A stretch of 64,000 bases of DNA. Source: Patiria pectinifera. Taxonomy: Eukaryota; Echinodermata; Asteroidea; Valvatida; Asterinidae. Positions 46,679 to 57,989 of this stretch are shown piece after piece; the first letter of the stretch is position 1; each line of letters starts with the position of its first letter. The DNA lies in the NCBI GenBank assembly GCA_029964075.1, contig CM057149.1, forward strand, positions 22,458,197 to 22,522,196. Direction: 5' to 3'. The position numbers and the translations under genes were made by a program. The notes under the pieces were generated by a model. The model was not told the DNA's origin. It made no database searches and saw only the letters and a list, made by a program, of their open reading frames with translations.

Positions 46679-49600
46679 TCAGAGTTTAGTGTCGATCCTG
46701 GAAAGGTCCACGTGCCCAACACAAGGCAAATCCCCATCCCCAATGCCTCCTGCAGATCCAGAATGAGTGCTTTGTCCTGATACAGCTGCCAAAGCACAAC
46801 TGTTTGTGGCGGACTGTTGTTGGACATCCGTCGTGTGTCGGATGAAACGGCAACGGCAAGAACAGGTTATCTTCATCCACTGCTGCCACCACAGCACCCT
46901 CACGTTGTCCTTCAGGAGGAACGTCAAACCGACGAGGGCGCCTTGAAGGGAGTTGACAAAGACGGCTAGGTACCAGACGATGACGACGTCGATCAAGTTG
47001 GCAGCAAGGAAGAGAGACCAAGTCGCTCCAGTAACCACTATCAGCTGTATGAAGAGGTTCAGAAGATCGATAATATTTGGACATGTACAGTCGCTATGTG
47101 GCAACAAACACAATTGACCGATTTAATGTTGCCTTTTCCGGATGTTAGCCGGTGTGCACTGTCGCCACAACAATATCGTTTTTTCAAAGGGAAAATGTTA
47201 ATACTTTCAACTCGATTCAACTAATTTCACAGGGAAGTGCCTCTTCCAATGAAAATGTTGGCAAATGAGCGACCTTAACAACTGGTTTGATAATTCAATT
47301 TTTTTCACAGGCGAATCTATTGTGAACAAGAATGTGTCACCTCGCGTGCGATCCAACTTTTTGGGGGAGGGGGTGTGATTTGGCACAAAGCAAAATATTC
47401 GTTCCCGATTTAATTTCATAATTAGTCGGTGACCTTGTTGAAATGTCTTACCTTAATGCAGAGTTGAACGTAGGTCTTGCCATCAGTTGCCATTCTTGAA
47501 GCAGCTAGCCTTCGGTGGTTTGCAGTCACTGTATAGATCATGATGACAAGAAACAAACAGTTGACAAGAAGAAGAACAGACAATGGGATGCCAAACACCA
47601 ACAAAGCATGTGTAGAGTCAACAATCCAGCACTGACTGCCACCATACTCAAGACCAAAAGACGAGTACTCACTGCTCAACTTCGACACCAGGAAACAGAC
47701 AGCCACAAAGATGGCGGGCAAGCCCCAAGCCACGACGCAGAGCTTTATGACTTTGTTTCCATCACTGCCTTCTTGGAGGAAAGGAGGCCTCATCGATCGC
47801 ATGCTGTACGCTAAATTACTTGCAAAAACACTCATCCACATAAATACAGCAAGCCAGGAAAAATGCAACACCACTGCCCGTGTCGTGCACAACCAGGAAA
47901 CTGATGTTGAACCAGCCACTAATACTACCTGGGAAAGGATAAAGGCAACAATGAGATGCATCAGGATTTTACCGGGTATGTTTCGCAAAACTGGGAATCT
48001 CAAGTAGGTTATAAGCGTGATGACCAACACAAAAATCGAGCACACGCTGCCTGCAAAACTGAACTCGGAGAGGGTTGCAAGCCACGCTGGGTAAGTAACC
48101 GTTTCTGCCCCTGACAGAAAGTTACATATACGAACGGTACCGTCCGGTAACTGCCACACATCACTTGCATTGAAGGAGCTCCCTGAGGCCTTGTGAACAA
48201 AGATGAAGTCTGTGCCAGCACCCGAGATTAGAAAATCACTTCGGTCAAATGTGAGAACAGAGCAGCCACTCTCAATGAATGGGTCGCATAAAGTCAAGTA
48301 CACGTTCCTCGACCGAGTTTCATTTGTTAACTCATACTTCGTAATATGAACGAACCCACTGTCCTCATATATAAAGCCGCTGATGTTGACATAGAAAGCA
48401 CTATCAGCGTACTCAATCTCGCTTACTTCCACATTTTGCTGGTTGAGCCCCTCACAGACTAATCCTTTGGACGCATTGATGCCAGCACTCGATGCCACCA
48501 GAAGCAGTGATGCTGTTGGACTACATGCCAACACCGATTGCGTGGTGAAGAACTGGTCCAAGGTGTCTTGGATGTGTGCTACTACGGATAAATCAACATA
48601 GATGGTGGCCTGGTCAGACAAATTACCCAGTAGGTTGTGGCTCGAAGCATTCTCAATACCTGGTAAGGTTACAAGTTGTTGCCAACAGTCAGTTGATGTT
48701 TTTTGGGTGGTGACCTGGTCCTTTGATTCCACACACTGACCCATCTGCAACACTCTACCAACAGGGCAGGTCAGGTTTCTGCACACGCCAATGAAGGGAT
48801 CGTATTGTTGCCAAAGACTGCATTCACCAATTTTCTCCAAGACCGCGGGTAAATTACCCAAATAGCGACTATCCTCGGTATAAACCGATTGGGTAGTGAA
48901 ATCAAATAGGAGCTTAAATGAAACGGTAGCAAAATTCAATCCTAGTTTCGGGTAGTCACAAATTAAACGATTGAGTCCTATTCGCTGTAAAGATTCGCAG
49001 TATGCGCAGTAGACATTTTTGTAGGCCATGATATCATCCTTAAGAGGCCTGTCAATGAACAGAAGGGACGTATGGTTGCCACAAAGTGCAATTTGGGTTT
49101 CTGTGGCATTGGTGGTTTCCGGGCAACTGTCGACGAAATTGTTAAAGCAGTGGTGTGGATGAGTAAGCATGGATGTAGGGGGAGTTGCCTCAATGCCTGT
49201 GCAGGCATCCAAATTGGGCTTGCCACCGTGGTAGACGGAGACGATCTCTCCCTCCGCAGGCTCGCAGTCCCACAGTCTGATGTTCCAGGCTACCGGATCA
49301 GTGACGTGGTGACAGATAGCGCAATAGACGTTCTTGAAGACAATATCATCTGGTCCATTAACCAAAAGCGTCAGGAATCTCTGAAATCGGGCCAATGTCT
49401 CATTTTCGCAGTTTTGTCTTATGTCGTCCATGGGCCAATCTAATGGACACTGTCCAACTGCCAGATAGCTGACCTTATTGTCTGAATCGTAAGGGGAAAC
49501 ACAGGCCATATGAGGCGAGAAATCATAGCGGTTTGCCCAGGGATCACTGTCGTTGGCGCAGTGGTCCAAGTAGTCAATGCAACAGTCACCGTACACGACA

Positions 49601-52600
49601 CAATTGGTGTCACATTGACAGTTTAACCTTTTCGCAGGTCGACCGTAGAGGATATAATCATCGCCACAGTCCGGTGCGCAGTGAGTCTTTTCACGTGCAC
49701 AGAAATCCTCGATAGCCGTCGAGGCCACTGGAGAATAATGTAAGGTGATGATAGTTCAGTCGGAAAAGGGGGGTATCGTGCACCCTCGGAAATCAATTTC
49801 TAATCAACGTTTCTAGGTCAGAAAAAATGCGTAGAAAACGATTTGCTATGTTAAAAAAATGCAAAAAATGTCCCACGTATTGTTTTTATGCAAATTAGTG
49901 CCGCCATTACCGAAACATCTATTTTTTAACTATATCTCAGCCAATATTGCAGATAACTGAACGAACTAGGTGTCTAAACCCATGTTTTCAAGGTCAGAGA
50001 TCACAATAAAACTATTCTGGAAGTGACCACATGTGTCTGTGGCATAAGAATATGCAAATTAGTGCCGCTAATACCGGAAAATCATGTTTTTGGCATATCT
50101 CGGCCAATATGGCACATAACTACACCAGTAAGGTGTCTAAACCCATGTTTGAGGGACAAGTATAATTAGAAGACCATTCACGAAGTAACCATGTGTGTCT
50201 TTGGCATGAAAATGTGTAAATTATAAAGTGTCGGTTTGTCAGATATTTGATTTTTAGTCAATATCTCGGCCAATATTGCACTTAACTACACAAGTAAGGT
50301 GTCTAAACCCATGTTTTGAGGGTCAGGTATCATTAGAAAACCATTCACGAAGTAACTATGTGTGTCTTTGGCATGAAAATATGTAAATTCTAAATTGCCG
50401 GTTTATCAAAAAAATGATTTTCAGCCAAATTATATTCAATTTCAGCCAATATTACAGTTTATTTTGAATATGATGGCTTAAATTAAACTTTGATCACTAT
50501 TGCTTATCAAAAACCCTTCTGTCAACATTAGCTGCAATATTGGCCGAGATATTGGCTAAAAATCAAATTTCTGATAAATCGACACTTTAGAATTTACATA
50601 TTTACCTGCCAAGGACACACATAGTTACTTCGTGAATGGTCTTCTTATGATACCTGACCCTCAAAACATGGGTTTAAACACCTTACTTGTGTAGTTATGT
50701 GCAATATTGGCCGAGATATTGGCTAAAAATCAAATATCTGATAAACCTACACTTTATAATTTACATATTTCCATGCCAAAGACACACATAGTTACTTCGT
50801 GAATGGTCTTCTAATGATACTTGTCCCTCAAAACATGGGTTTAGACACCTTACTGGTGTAGTTATGTGCCATATTGGCCGAGATATGCCAAAAACATGAT
50901 TTTCCGGTATAGGCGGCACTAATTTGCATATTCCTATGCCACAGACACATGTGGTCACTTCCAGAATAGTTTTATTGTGATCTCTGACCTTGAAAACATG
51001 GGTTTAGACACCTAGTTCGTTCAGTTATCTGCAATATTGGCTGAGATATAATTAAAAATAGATTTTTCGGTAATGGCGGCACTAATTTGCATAAAAACAA
51101 TACGTGGGACATTTTTTGAATTTTTTTAACATAGCAAATCGTTTTCTACGCATTTTTTTCTGACCTAGAAAAGTTGATTAGAAATTGATTTCCGAGGGTG
51201 CACGATACCCCCCTTTTCCGAATAAACTATGAAGGTTTAATGGAATTGCAATAAATTTTCACTGTGACCTGAATGCACCCCACACACCCCTGCCGACGCC
51301 CGTGTTTTTTAAATGTGCATTCAATTGACAGCAATATGAATTCGCACCTAATTTTTTTTTGGGGGGGGATGCTTTTCCGCTATGGGTATATGAACCGACT
51401 CGTCTCGAGTCACTGCGAGCAAATGACTCGACTCGACTCGAGTCCTTAATCAGAAGACTCGACTCAAGCAAAGGCTAATAAGACTCGAGTCCCCAAAACA
51501 TAAACGAAACTTTCCAAAACAAATATTTGCAATGACTTACGGTTCAAAACGTAGGCCTATGTTCACGTCACTTTTCGAATACAGTACGCTACAGCGGCTG
51601 TTTGTCGTGTACCAACATACATGTCAAAGACTCCCACCTTGTAGTTCTGGAACGCATAAAATACTATCCAGGAACCGGACTTAAAACACATTTTCCAATT
51701 CGCGGTTTCATCAGTGGCTTTGGGCGACTTCTTATTAATCTCTTGGATTCAAACGCAGGCAAAATTAAGCCCTCCTTTTAAAAACGTAATATATACATGC
51801 CCACTTTTAAATAATATAATCAGAAACAGTTTTGTATAACGCAGTTTGGTTTTGATGCTGTCAGCGATCGACGAAACAATTCTTGACCCGAAGTCAAACC
51901 AGATAGCCTGACTGATAGTGATACAAATGACTTTCGCTTGTCTTTATTTTGTGACTCGAATCGTCTCGAGCTCAATATGTGACTCGACTCGACTCAAATC
52001 GACTCGACCACACACTGTGACTCGACTCGACCTTCTGGACCTAATGACTCAATCGACTCGAGTCTCTTCTTTAAAAGGACTCGACCCGACTCGAGTCACA
52101 AAAAATAATCAGTAACTCATTACAACTTTGTCCCAGGCGTAGACCAGTGTAAGTCAAGAATGATAGTCGGCGAGGGACTAATTAAGTTAGTGAGTCATTG
52201 AAGTCAGATACAAAGAGGACACTAGGCGTGCTCTCTCTCTGGCACCAGTAAACATCTGTTTTCAAATTTGAGCGTCTGCAGCCCTAACAAACAAATAGGA
52301 CTCATATTTTGGTTTGCCTTTGCACTTGTAATGCACAAAAAGAGCCGCCCGTATTATTGTTTGTGTTTGTCGTCTCTGGCAAAAGTGCAAAACTACTTAT
52401 TTCCAAAGAGAGTAAATTCACCTTACTCAAGTAAATACTTACTCCATTCAAATGAGAACAAGACGAACTAGAGTAAAATTTGTTCACTGAAATTGCTAAA
52501 TCGAGTTTTCACTTCTGTTTTCACTCGAGTTTCCTCTAAAGTATATCTTGTTCAAAATGTTGCAATCCCCAAAAGAGAGCTATTTTCACTCTAAATTGTC

Positions 52601-52820
52601 TAGTCCCTAATTGTGCTCCCTGCAGGAAATTATTAGTAGGATAACGTTTTGCATTACTAGAAATTCGTGGTAAAATTCGTCAGCATGGGGACAGCGACGT
52701 TTTGAGAAACGATAAAGTCTTACCAGGTTGAACGAAGCAGCCAAGGTGGTAAAACGCAGCAGATAAGCCTATTAAGAACAATAATTGCAACACTGCACTT
52801 CTGGAACCTGGTCGAGCCAT
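46679..52820 (-). CDS. Somatomedin-B domain, seven-transmembrane receptor (secretin/Methuselah-like), three exons
   Basis: Exons 52820-52724, 49727-47452 and 47044-46679 join in phase (1, then 0) to give 912 aa. Exon 1 is a signal peptide (MARPGSRSAVLQ, then a hydrophobic core) ending CCTG/GTAAGA. Exon 2 opens with a somatomedin-B domain (about residues 42-89: CQCDTNC, GDCCIDY). A Cys-rich ectodomain follows with two KNVYCAxC motifs near residues 163 and 265 and many N-glycosylation sequons. LPDGTVRIC near residue 558 precedes helix 1 (about 582). Helices 1-5 are in exon 2. Exon 3 starts within helix 6 (LCIK/LIVVTGATWSLFL) and carries helix 7 and a short tail. The helices look secretin/adhesion class, but no GAIN or GPS cleavage site is evident, as in Methuselah receptors. 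Exon 1 is assigned from phase fit and signal peptide, less certain than the others. An upstream in-frame ATG at 52871 is possible; its 39-nt stretch duplicates the start region. AATAAA occurs 17 nt past the stop. Confidence 0.88.
49761..51220. mobile_element. 1.46-kb palindromic foldback element of about 166-bp repeats, receptor intron 1
   Basis: The sequence from 49761 (CGGAAAAGGGGGGTATCG) is mirrored back to 51220 with few mismatches, centred near 50490; each arm is about 720 nt. Each arm holds about four units marked by TATCTCGGCCAATATTGC and GGTGTCTAAACCCATGTTTT near 49931, 50097, 50262 and 50438. The right arm has the complementary units. The units differ from one another more than the mirrored partners do. 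There is no reading frame of note. The left end lies 33 nt from the exon 2 acceptor (49728-49729). Confidence 0.92.
51395..52110. mobile_element. Foldback-like element with GACTCGACTCGAGTC arrays at both ends
   Basis: Arrays of ACTCGACTCGA and GACTCGAGTC lie at 51397-51500 and 51953-52106 around about 450 nt of unrelated sequence. The units are partly palindromic, so arm orientation is not decisive. It lies in receptor intron 1. Confidence 0.6.
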
Positions 52821-53491
52821 GGTCTGCACCACAGCACTCTTGGAACTTGGTCGAGCTATTGTCAGCATCATCAGTGTATTACATAAGCAGTGTGTTACGT
52901 ATTACCTAACTACATAAGGAACAAACAGTGCTTTCACTGTATGAAGCAATAGCGTTGTGGCTGAACGTCAGTTCTCCGTGGCGTATTTCAAGAAGCTCTA
53001 GTTTTTATATTTCCTTTGAACGTGACTCGTCTGCATCTTCAGTCTTGAAAGTCCTGTTCGTGAGAATAAGTCCTTGGTCAGCAGAAACGATTAGGAACCT
53101 GTCGCCCGCAATTATTAGTTGATATCTTCGCCTGCTTCGATACCTCCCTCGTGGCTTCAGCTGTACCACCCGGGAATTTTCTATCAAATAACTGGTGATT
53201 AAAAGAATGGACAATAATCTTAGCCCCATGATGTCCAGTATGCAAGATCATCATTACCTAACGAATTTGATTTTTTTTCCTCATTATTTTGACAAATATA
53301 GAACGTTTGAGCCTGAAGTGATACATCTCAACACCGAACGGTAAGATTGCCATGGAGCGGACTGCAAGTTTGGCGGTTTAGTTGCCAATATTATTACCCC
53401 TGCCAACACTATGTTTTCATTGTGTAACCGGGGCGAGTGCGAATGAGATGGATTGCTACAATTGTCCACTCTCCGCAAAAACGAGCGGTTA

Positions 53492-53852
53492 GGCCAAACA
53501 AAAAAGTCTCCGGTTTCTGGTATGCGCGCGCGTCGCCGTAGCCATGCGCGTCGGCAAAATGAAAAAAGTTTTTTTTTTCAATGAAAGATGATGTCTCAAA
53601 ACCGCCAAACTCACTGGTTTGACTGGAATCCTGCTGCTGCACAATTTTAACGTGTTTTTATATTGGGTTATGGTCGAGAATAAGCTTTATGTGGCCTCTC
53701 TGGACTCCCATATATTTGCACTAAGTTTAGTCAGGCACCATTTGCAGTCATCAGCCGACATTTGAAGCAATAAAATTAGTTAAAAAAAAGCCGCGTCGCC
53801 GCACCACTCTTTGGGCAAGCTCCATACCAGAAACCGGAGACTTTTTTTGGCC
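53492..53852. mobile_element. Harbinger-like MITE, subfamily B, copy 1
   Basis: It begins GGCCAAACAAAAAAGTCTCC and GGTTTCTGGTATGCGCGCGC; it ends CATACCAGAAACCGGAGAC and TTTTTTTGGCC. Flanks are TTA and TAA. The interior has CATGCGCGTCGGC, CCTGCTGCTGCACAATTTT and GCCGCGTCGCCGC. Confidence 0.85.
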
Positions 53853-56338
53853 TAACCACTACTGAAACTTTTGAATAGGATAGAATTCAGGTGTGGGAGC
53901 AAGAATTCTGGTTGTTTCTTTATACAAATGGTTTTATTACAACAGATTCGATATTATTGAAAAAATATTGAGACAATAAAATATATATATGTACATTATG
54001 TAGGGGTGGTCCTTGGAACAAGTAAAATTCGATTAGATTTTGGAAGTGATCCGGATCTGGGTCTGGATGTAGGCTTTGCTTTAAGTATGCTTTATCATAG
54101 CGAGTATTTCTTTTAGGTGTGTACAGTGTACTGACAAGCATGTCCATAGATAATGATGGCGCCCTTCAACACTCGCGGTCATCGCTTCTTGGTCGTTTCC
54201 CATTCGGGTATTAGTCTCACGCCCCGCCGAAGGGTCCCACATTGGCTCAATATGGCGACGGAGGTTTGCGATCTCTGAGTGCTTTCTAGTTTAAACTATT
54301 TCATAACCAAATGTAGAATCGCATAAAAACGTATTTCAAGACACCCCCACCAACCCCAACCCCCCGAAAGTACAGTGATCAGTGGGTATAACAAAAAGGC
54401 ATTTTGTTTTAATAATAAATAATAAAACACAATGTTGACAAGGGTATGCATAACTAACAACATGCATTAAGATTTCGGTGTGGCGGACGTGGGGTCGGCA
54501 TAAGAGAACACGGGGTGCATGTGAGTTTGTTTCTACACTCAATAGGAGGCGTAGAGGAGAGGACAATAGGGTCCCCAATCTCCGAGAGGTCCCCAATTTG
54601 GATTCGTGTACAAAGCATTTTGGAGGTCTTCCTAAAAAGTTAGTGTACAAACAAAAGAGGAACAATGGGGGGTCCCCGATTGCAGGCAAATATTGTGTGC
54701 GTGTGTGCGGGTGCGTTTGTTTTTGGCGTAAATCGAGGGCACACACGTGCAACATTAACATCATCTTTGAATGGAGGACAGGCACCAAATCAGGGACGAC
54801 CTCGATTAGAAAACGTGTATAGTATACAAAACCAATGAGAGCTGTTGCGAAAAAGTTAGAGTACAAACTAAGGAAAAGTGAAGAGGAACAAAAGAAAATC
54901 CTCGATATACACCATAAACAAACGTGCTTGTGTGTGGGCGTGTGGTCTTATTTTGAATCGGGATTAAAAAAAGTGGGTTCAATTTAAAAGAAAAAGTGCG
55001 ATTTGGTTAGCAGTGGCGAAATCAGGGGATTCATGGGGCGCACGTCCCACACCCCTTAGAATTTGGGAGGGTAAAAATTAGGTTTTTATTGTGGAAACTG
55101 ACTGGTCCCTTAAGAAAATGAGCCATCCCCCGACTCCAAATGAACAAGACCAATTCAGAATGAATTGCAGTTGATATTGTTATTCATTTGATTTCCACAT
55201 AACTCCTATTTTGACAACGTCATAACATTGTGTATATTGATACCATTTGTGCAAAATGTTGTGTATTTAATGATGGAGTAACTCCAAGTTCAAGTTCGTG
55301 TGTAATGTTTGCAGGAAAAGTCTCGGAGAATTACTTTCCAGGACAAAGATACTTGACATAAACAAACGGTTATCGAAGACCAGCCCCATCACGCAGCAAG
55401 GTCAAAAAACATTAACTTTCTCGAAATGCTCCGAAATTCTATAGCGAATTCTTACTTTTTACATTATGGGTCGAAAATTATTACATCATCGGTCGCTTCA
55501 GTTATTACATTACGGGACAAATTATTATATTTCACGTTTTAACAAATTGGCTGTTTAGTTTGGTTTTAACAGTTCGTTAACTGCGCCATGAGATAACAAC
55601 CGAATGAACTTCAGTGCGCGCTACGCGTGCGTATTTTACAGAACCGAGTGATTTTCGTTTTCACGAAGTAACACCCATCTTTATTTCACCAGTTTAAAAG
55701 CTTTTATAATTTTTTTTCTGTAATCCACCAAGAATGCGGATTAATAACATTCCTGTCTAACGTTTTAAAACGTTTCTATCCAATTTGTATTTCCGTTACA
55801 GCGTTGTAAATCGTTTGCGCCAGTGTCCGATATGAGCGCACACTTGGGTGTTACTTCGTGAAACCAAATTCTGTCATGTAGATATTTTCACGAAGTAACA
55901 CTGTAGTGGACTTGGGTGTTACAATGGTTGTCTATCACTGTACTTAAAATACAATATTTTGAGGTCTTTCGTAAAATGAAGTGAATGGCAGCTAGGCCAC
56001 ATTTCACATTTTAGAAAGATATCAGGGACAGGCCGTACGTCAATACGAGATGAGGGGTGTAATGAGAGAAAATGAGACTTTCTGTTCCATCAATACTAAT
56101 CACACTTGACGGCAGAATCCAATCACAATTATGACCTCGTTCGAAAAAAATGTGAGCTGTTAGTAAAAAAAGAAGCTGTTTGTGAAAAGAACCTTTCGTA
56201 CATCGCAGCAGGACAACTGAATCAATGAGATTTTGATATTGAACGTTCGATTCACGGCCACAATTTGCGAAATGAAAGGTGTCATCACGAAATAATAATA
56301 TAGCCATGCACAGGGAGCTCATGGAGAAGACTGGGTAA
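53853..56338. other. Intergenic; one hairpin element, otherwise nothing recognised
   Basis: At 55657-55865, TTTTCACGAAGTAACACCCA is mirrored by TGGGTGTTACTTCGTGAAA, with a further partial copy near 55888. No exon is recognisable in the rest. Confidence 0.45.
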
Positions 56339-56702
56339 GGCTAAAAAAAAAGTCTCCGGTTTCTGGTATGCGCGCGCGTCGCCGTAGCCATGCGCGTCGG
56401 CAAAATGAAAAAAAGTTTTTTTTTCAATGAAAGATGATGTCTCAAAACCGCCAAACTCACTGGTTTGACTGGAATCCTGCTGCTGCACAATTTTAACGTG
56501 TTTTTAGATGGGGTTATAATCAAGAATAAACTTTATGTGGCCTCTCTGGACTCCCATATATTTGCACTAAGTTTTAGTCGGGCACCATTTGCAGTCATCA
56601 GCCGACATTTGAAGCAAAAAAATCAGGTAACAAAAAAAGCCGCGTCGCCGCACCACTTTTTGGGCAAGCTCCATACCAGAAACCGGAGACTTTTTTTTGG
56701 CC
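56339..56702. mobile_element. Harbinger-like MITE, subfamily B, copy 2
   Basis: Nearly identical to 53492-53852 and flanked by TAA on both sides (56336-56338 and 56703-56705). The high identity suggests recent movement. The left end reads GGCTAAAAA, one base off the consensus GGCC. Confidence 0.87.
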
Positions 56703-56759
56703 TAACGTCAACAAGGAGTTTCACAGGAGTTTCTTTTAATACGGCTTTCTGTTGGCCCG

Positions 56760-57425
56760 AAAGACAGCGGCGAAGCCAGGGTTGTTATTCTAGGGGGAGA
56801 GGCCAGGGTTCTTATTCTAGGGGGAGAGGGTGTGTGTGTGGGGGGGGGGGGGGGGGGGGGATGTTACAGGGTTTGGGGGCAATTTCATTCGTGCTGAATG
56901 GTATATAGACAGGGTTTTTTTCCGCCGTACACCAGGCCTCCGTAAAATCAAAATGTGCTGGCGGGGGGGGGGGGGGGGTTTTGCAGGACACCATCTTCCC
57001 AACGAGAACTTTGTTCAAAACCGACAACATGATCAATGTATTATCAGTGACAGCTAATGCGTCGGTTAACAAACATTGGATGCCCATCACATCTAATGAA
57101 TATACATGTCAAGTTAAAAAAAGGTAGAGCAGCCTAGTATTTCGTCCTTAGCAAGGACTTCTTCCGAGGCAAATGACAGAGGAACAGGATACAAAGAAGT
57201 AGGGGGACACACAAGTATGCAGAAGGTCAGGGAACAGAAGTTGTTAGAAGGAAGGAATGATGCTGGGGAACAAAGGAGAGTAATAAGTTTGAATGGGAAA
57301 GCGGGGCGATGAAACAAGTGGATAAGGAGAGGGGTAAAATTGAGGGGCGGGGGTTTATCTGAAATAAATGACACTTGGAGAAAATAATGGAAACATTAAT
57401 CGTTGCCTTGTTGGATGTTGAGTCA
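56760..57425. other. Low-complexity region
   Basis: Duplicated TTATTCTAGGGGGAGAGG, a long G tract at 56839-56860 and another at 56965-56980. Nothing coding recognised. Confidence 0.5.
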
Positions 57426-57985
57426 TGTCATCAGATTAACTATTGCGCGTGATTTGCTTGTATTCAAAGGAACAATTAATATTTTTCTCCAGTATGTTTT
57501 GTCTAGCGAGACTAACCCTTTTACAGACCCAATTCGACACCGATGTTGCTCCGTATGAGTTTTTCCCACAACAGCGAATAGAATTTGCAAGAAAAAATAC
57601 GTTCGGCTACCATGCTGTACGTGCCCCTCTTATACGCATGCGCGCATAACATTTTATATAATTATACACAAAATCAGTCTTTAGGTGACACCCCGTTTTT
57701 GTAATTATACGATCGGTTTCAATGGGAGACTTTTGAGATGTTGGTGGCAGCAAATCCACCGGTCCTTTTCAATTGTTTACATAATGTTTAAGCTAAAGCG
57801 CGCATGTTCAATATGACGCAAACAATGGAAAAATAGGACCGGTATGTTTGCCGCCACCAACGTCTGAAAAGTCTCCCATTGATTGCTTTTCAGTCGTACT
57901 TGTCACAACGCAAGGATGTATGCGTGACTCTATTGTGTAGCTCTGTAGCCGGTCGAACTCAATGTAAATCGGCCCTGAGAAAAAA
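57425..57985 (+). repeat. Duplicated copy of the SRCR gene's 5' region
   Basis: It matches 59490-59846 in order: TCAGATTAACTATTGCGCG, CTTATACGCATGCGCGCATA, GTAATTATACGATCGGTTT, then CTTGTCACAACG and CAATGTAAATCGGCCCTG. Similarity ends just before the SRCR start codon, so no signal-peptide exon is kept here. A 160-bp MITE interrupts it. Confidence 0.8.
57720..57881. mobile_element. 160-bp MITE inside the duplicated SRCR 5' region
   Basis: CAATGGGAGACTTTTGAGA, TTGGTGGCAGCAAA and CCGGTCCTTTTCAATTGTTT are mirrored by AAACAATGGAAAAATAGGAC, TTTGCCGCCACCAA and TCTGAAAAGTCTCCCATTG. It is absent from the paralogue at 59735. Confidence 0.85.
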
Positions 57986-57989
57986 AAAT

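Noticed and set aside
47207-47419. Additional exon between receptor exons 2 and 3
   Set aside because: Exon 2 joins exon 3 directly in phase to complete helix 6; the open frame here has no helix or domain character.
52680-52871. Independent small secreted protein gene
   Set aside because: The exon has a good donor, and its phase and orientation fit the SMB receptor, which otherwise lacks a signal peptide; it was assigned there.
53005-53229. Alternative signal-peptide exon for the receptor (starts MGLRLLSILLIT)
   Set aside because: No matching donor in the right phase was evident; the exon at 52820-52724 fits better.
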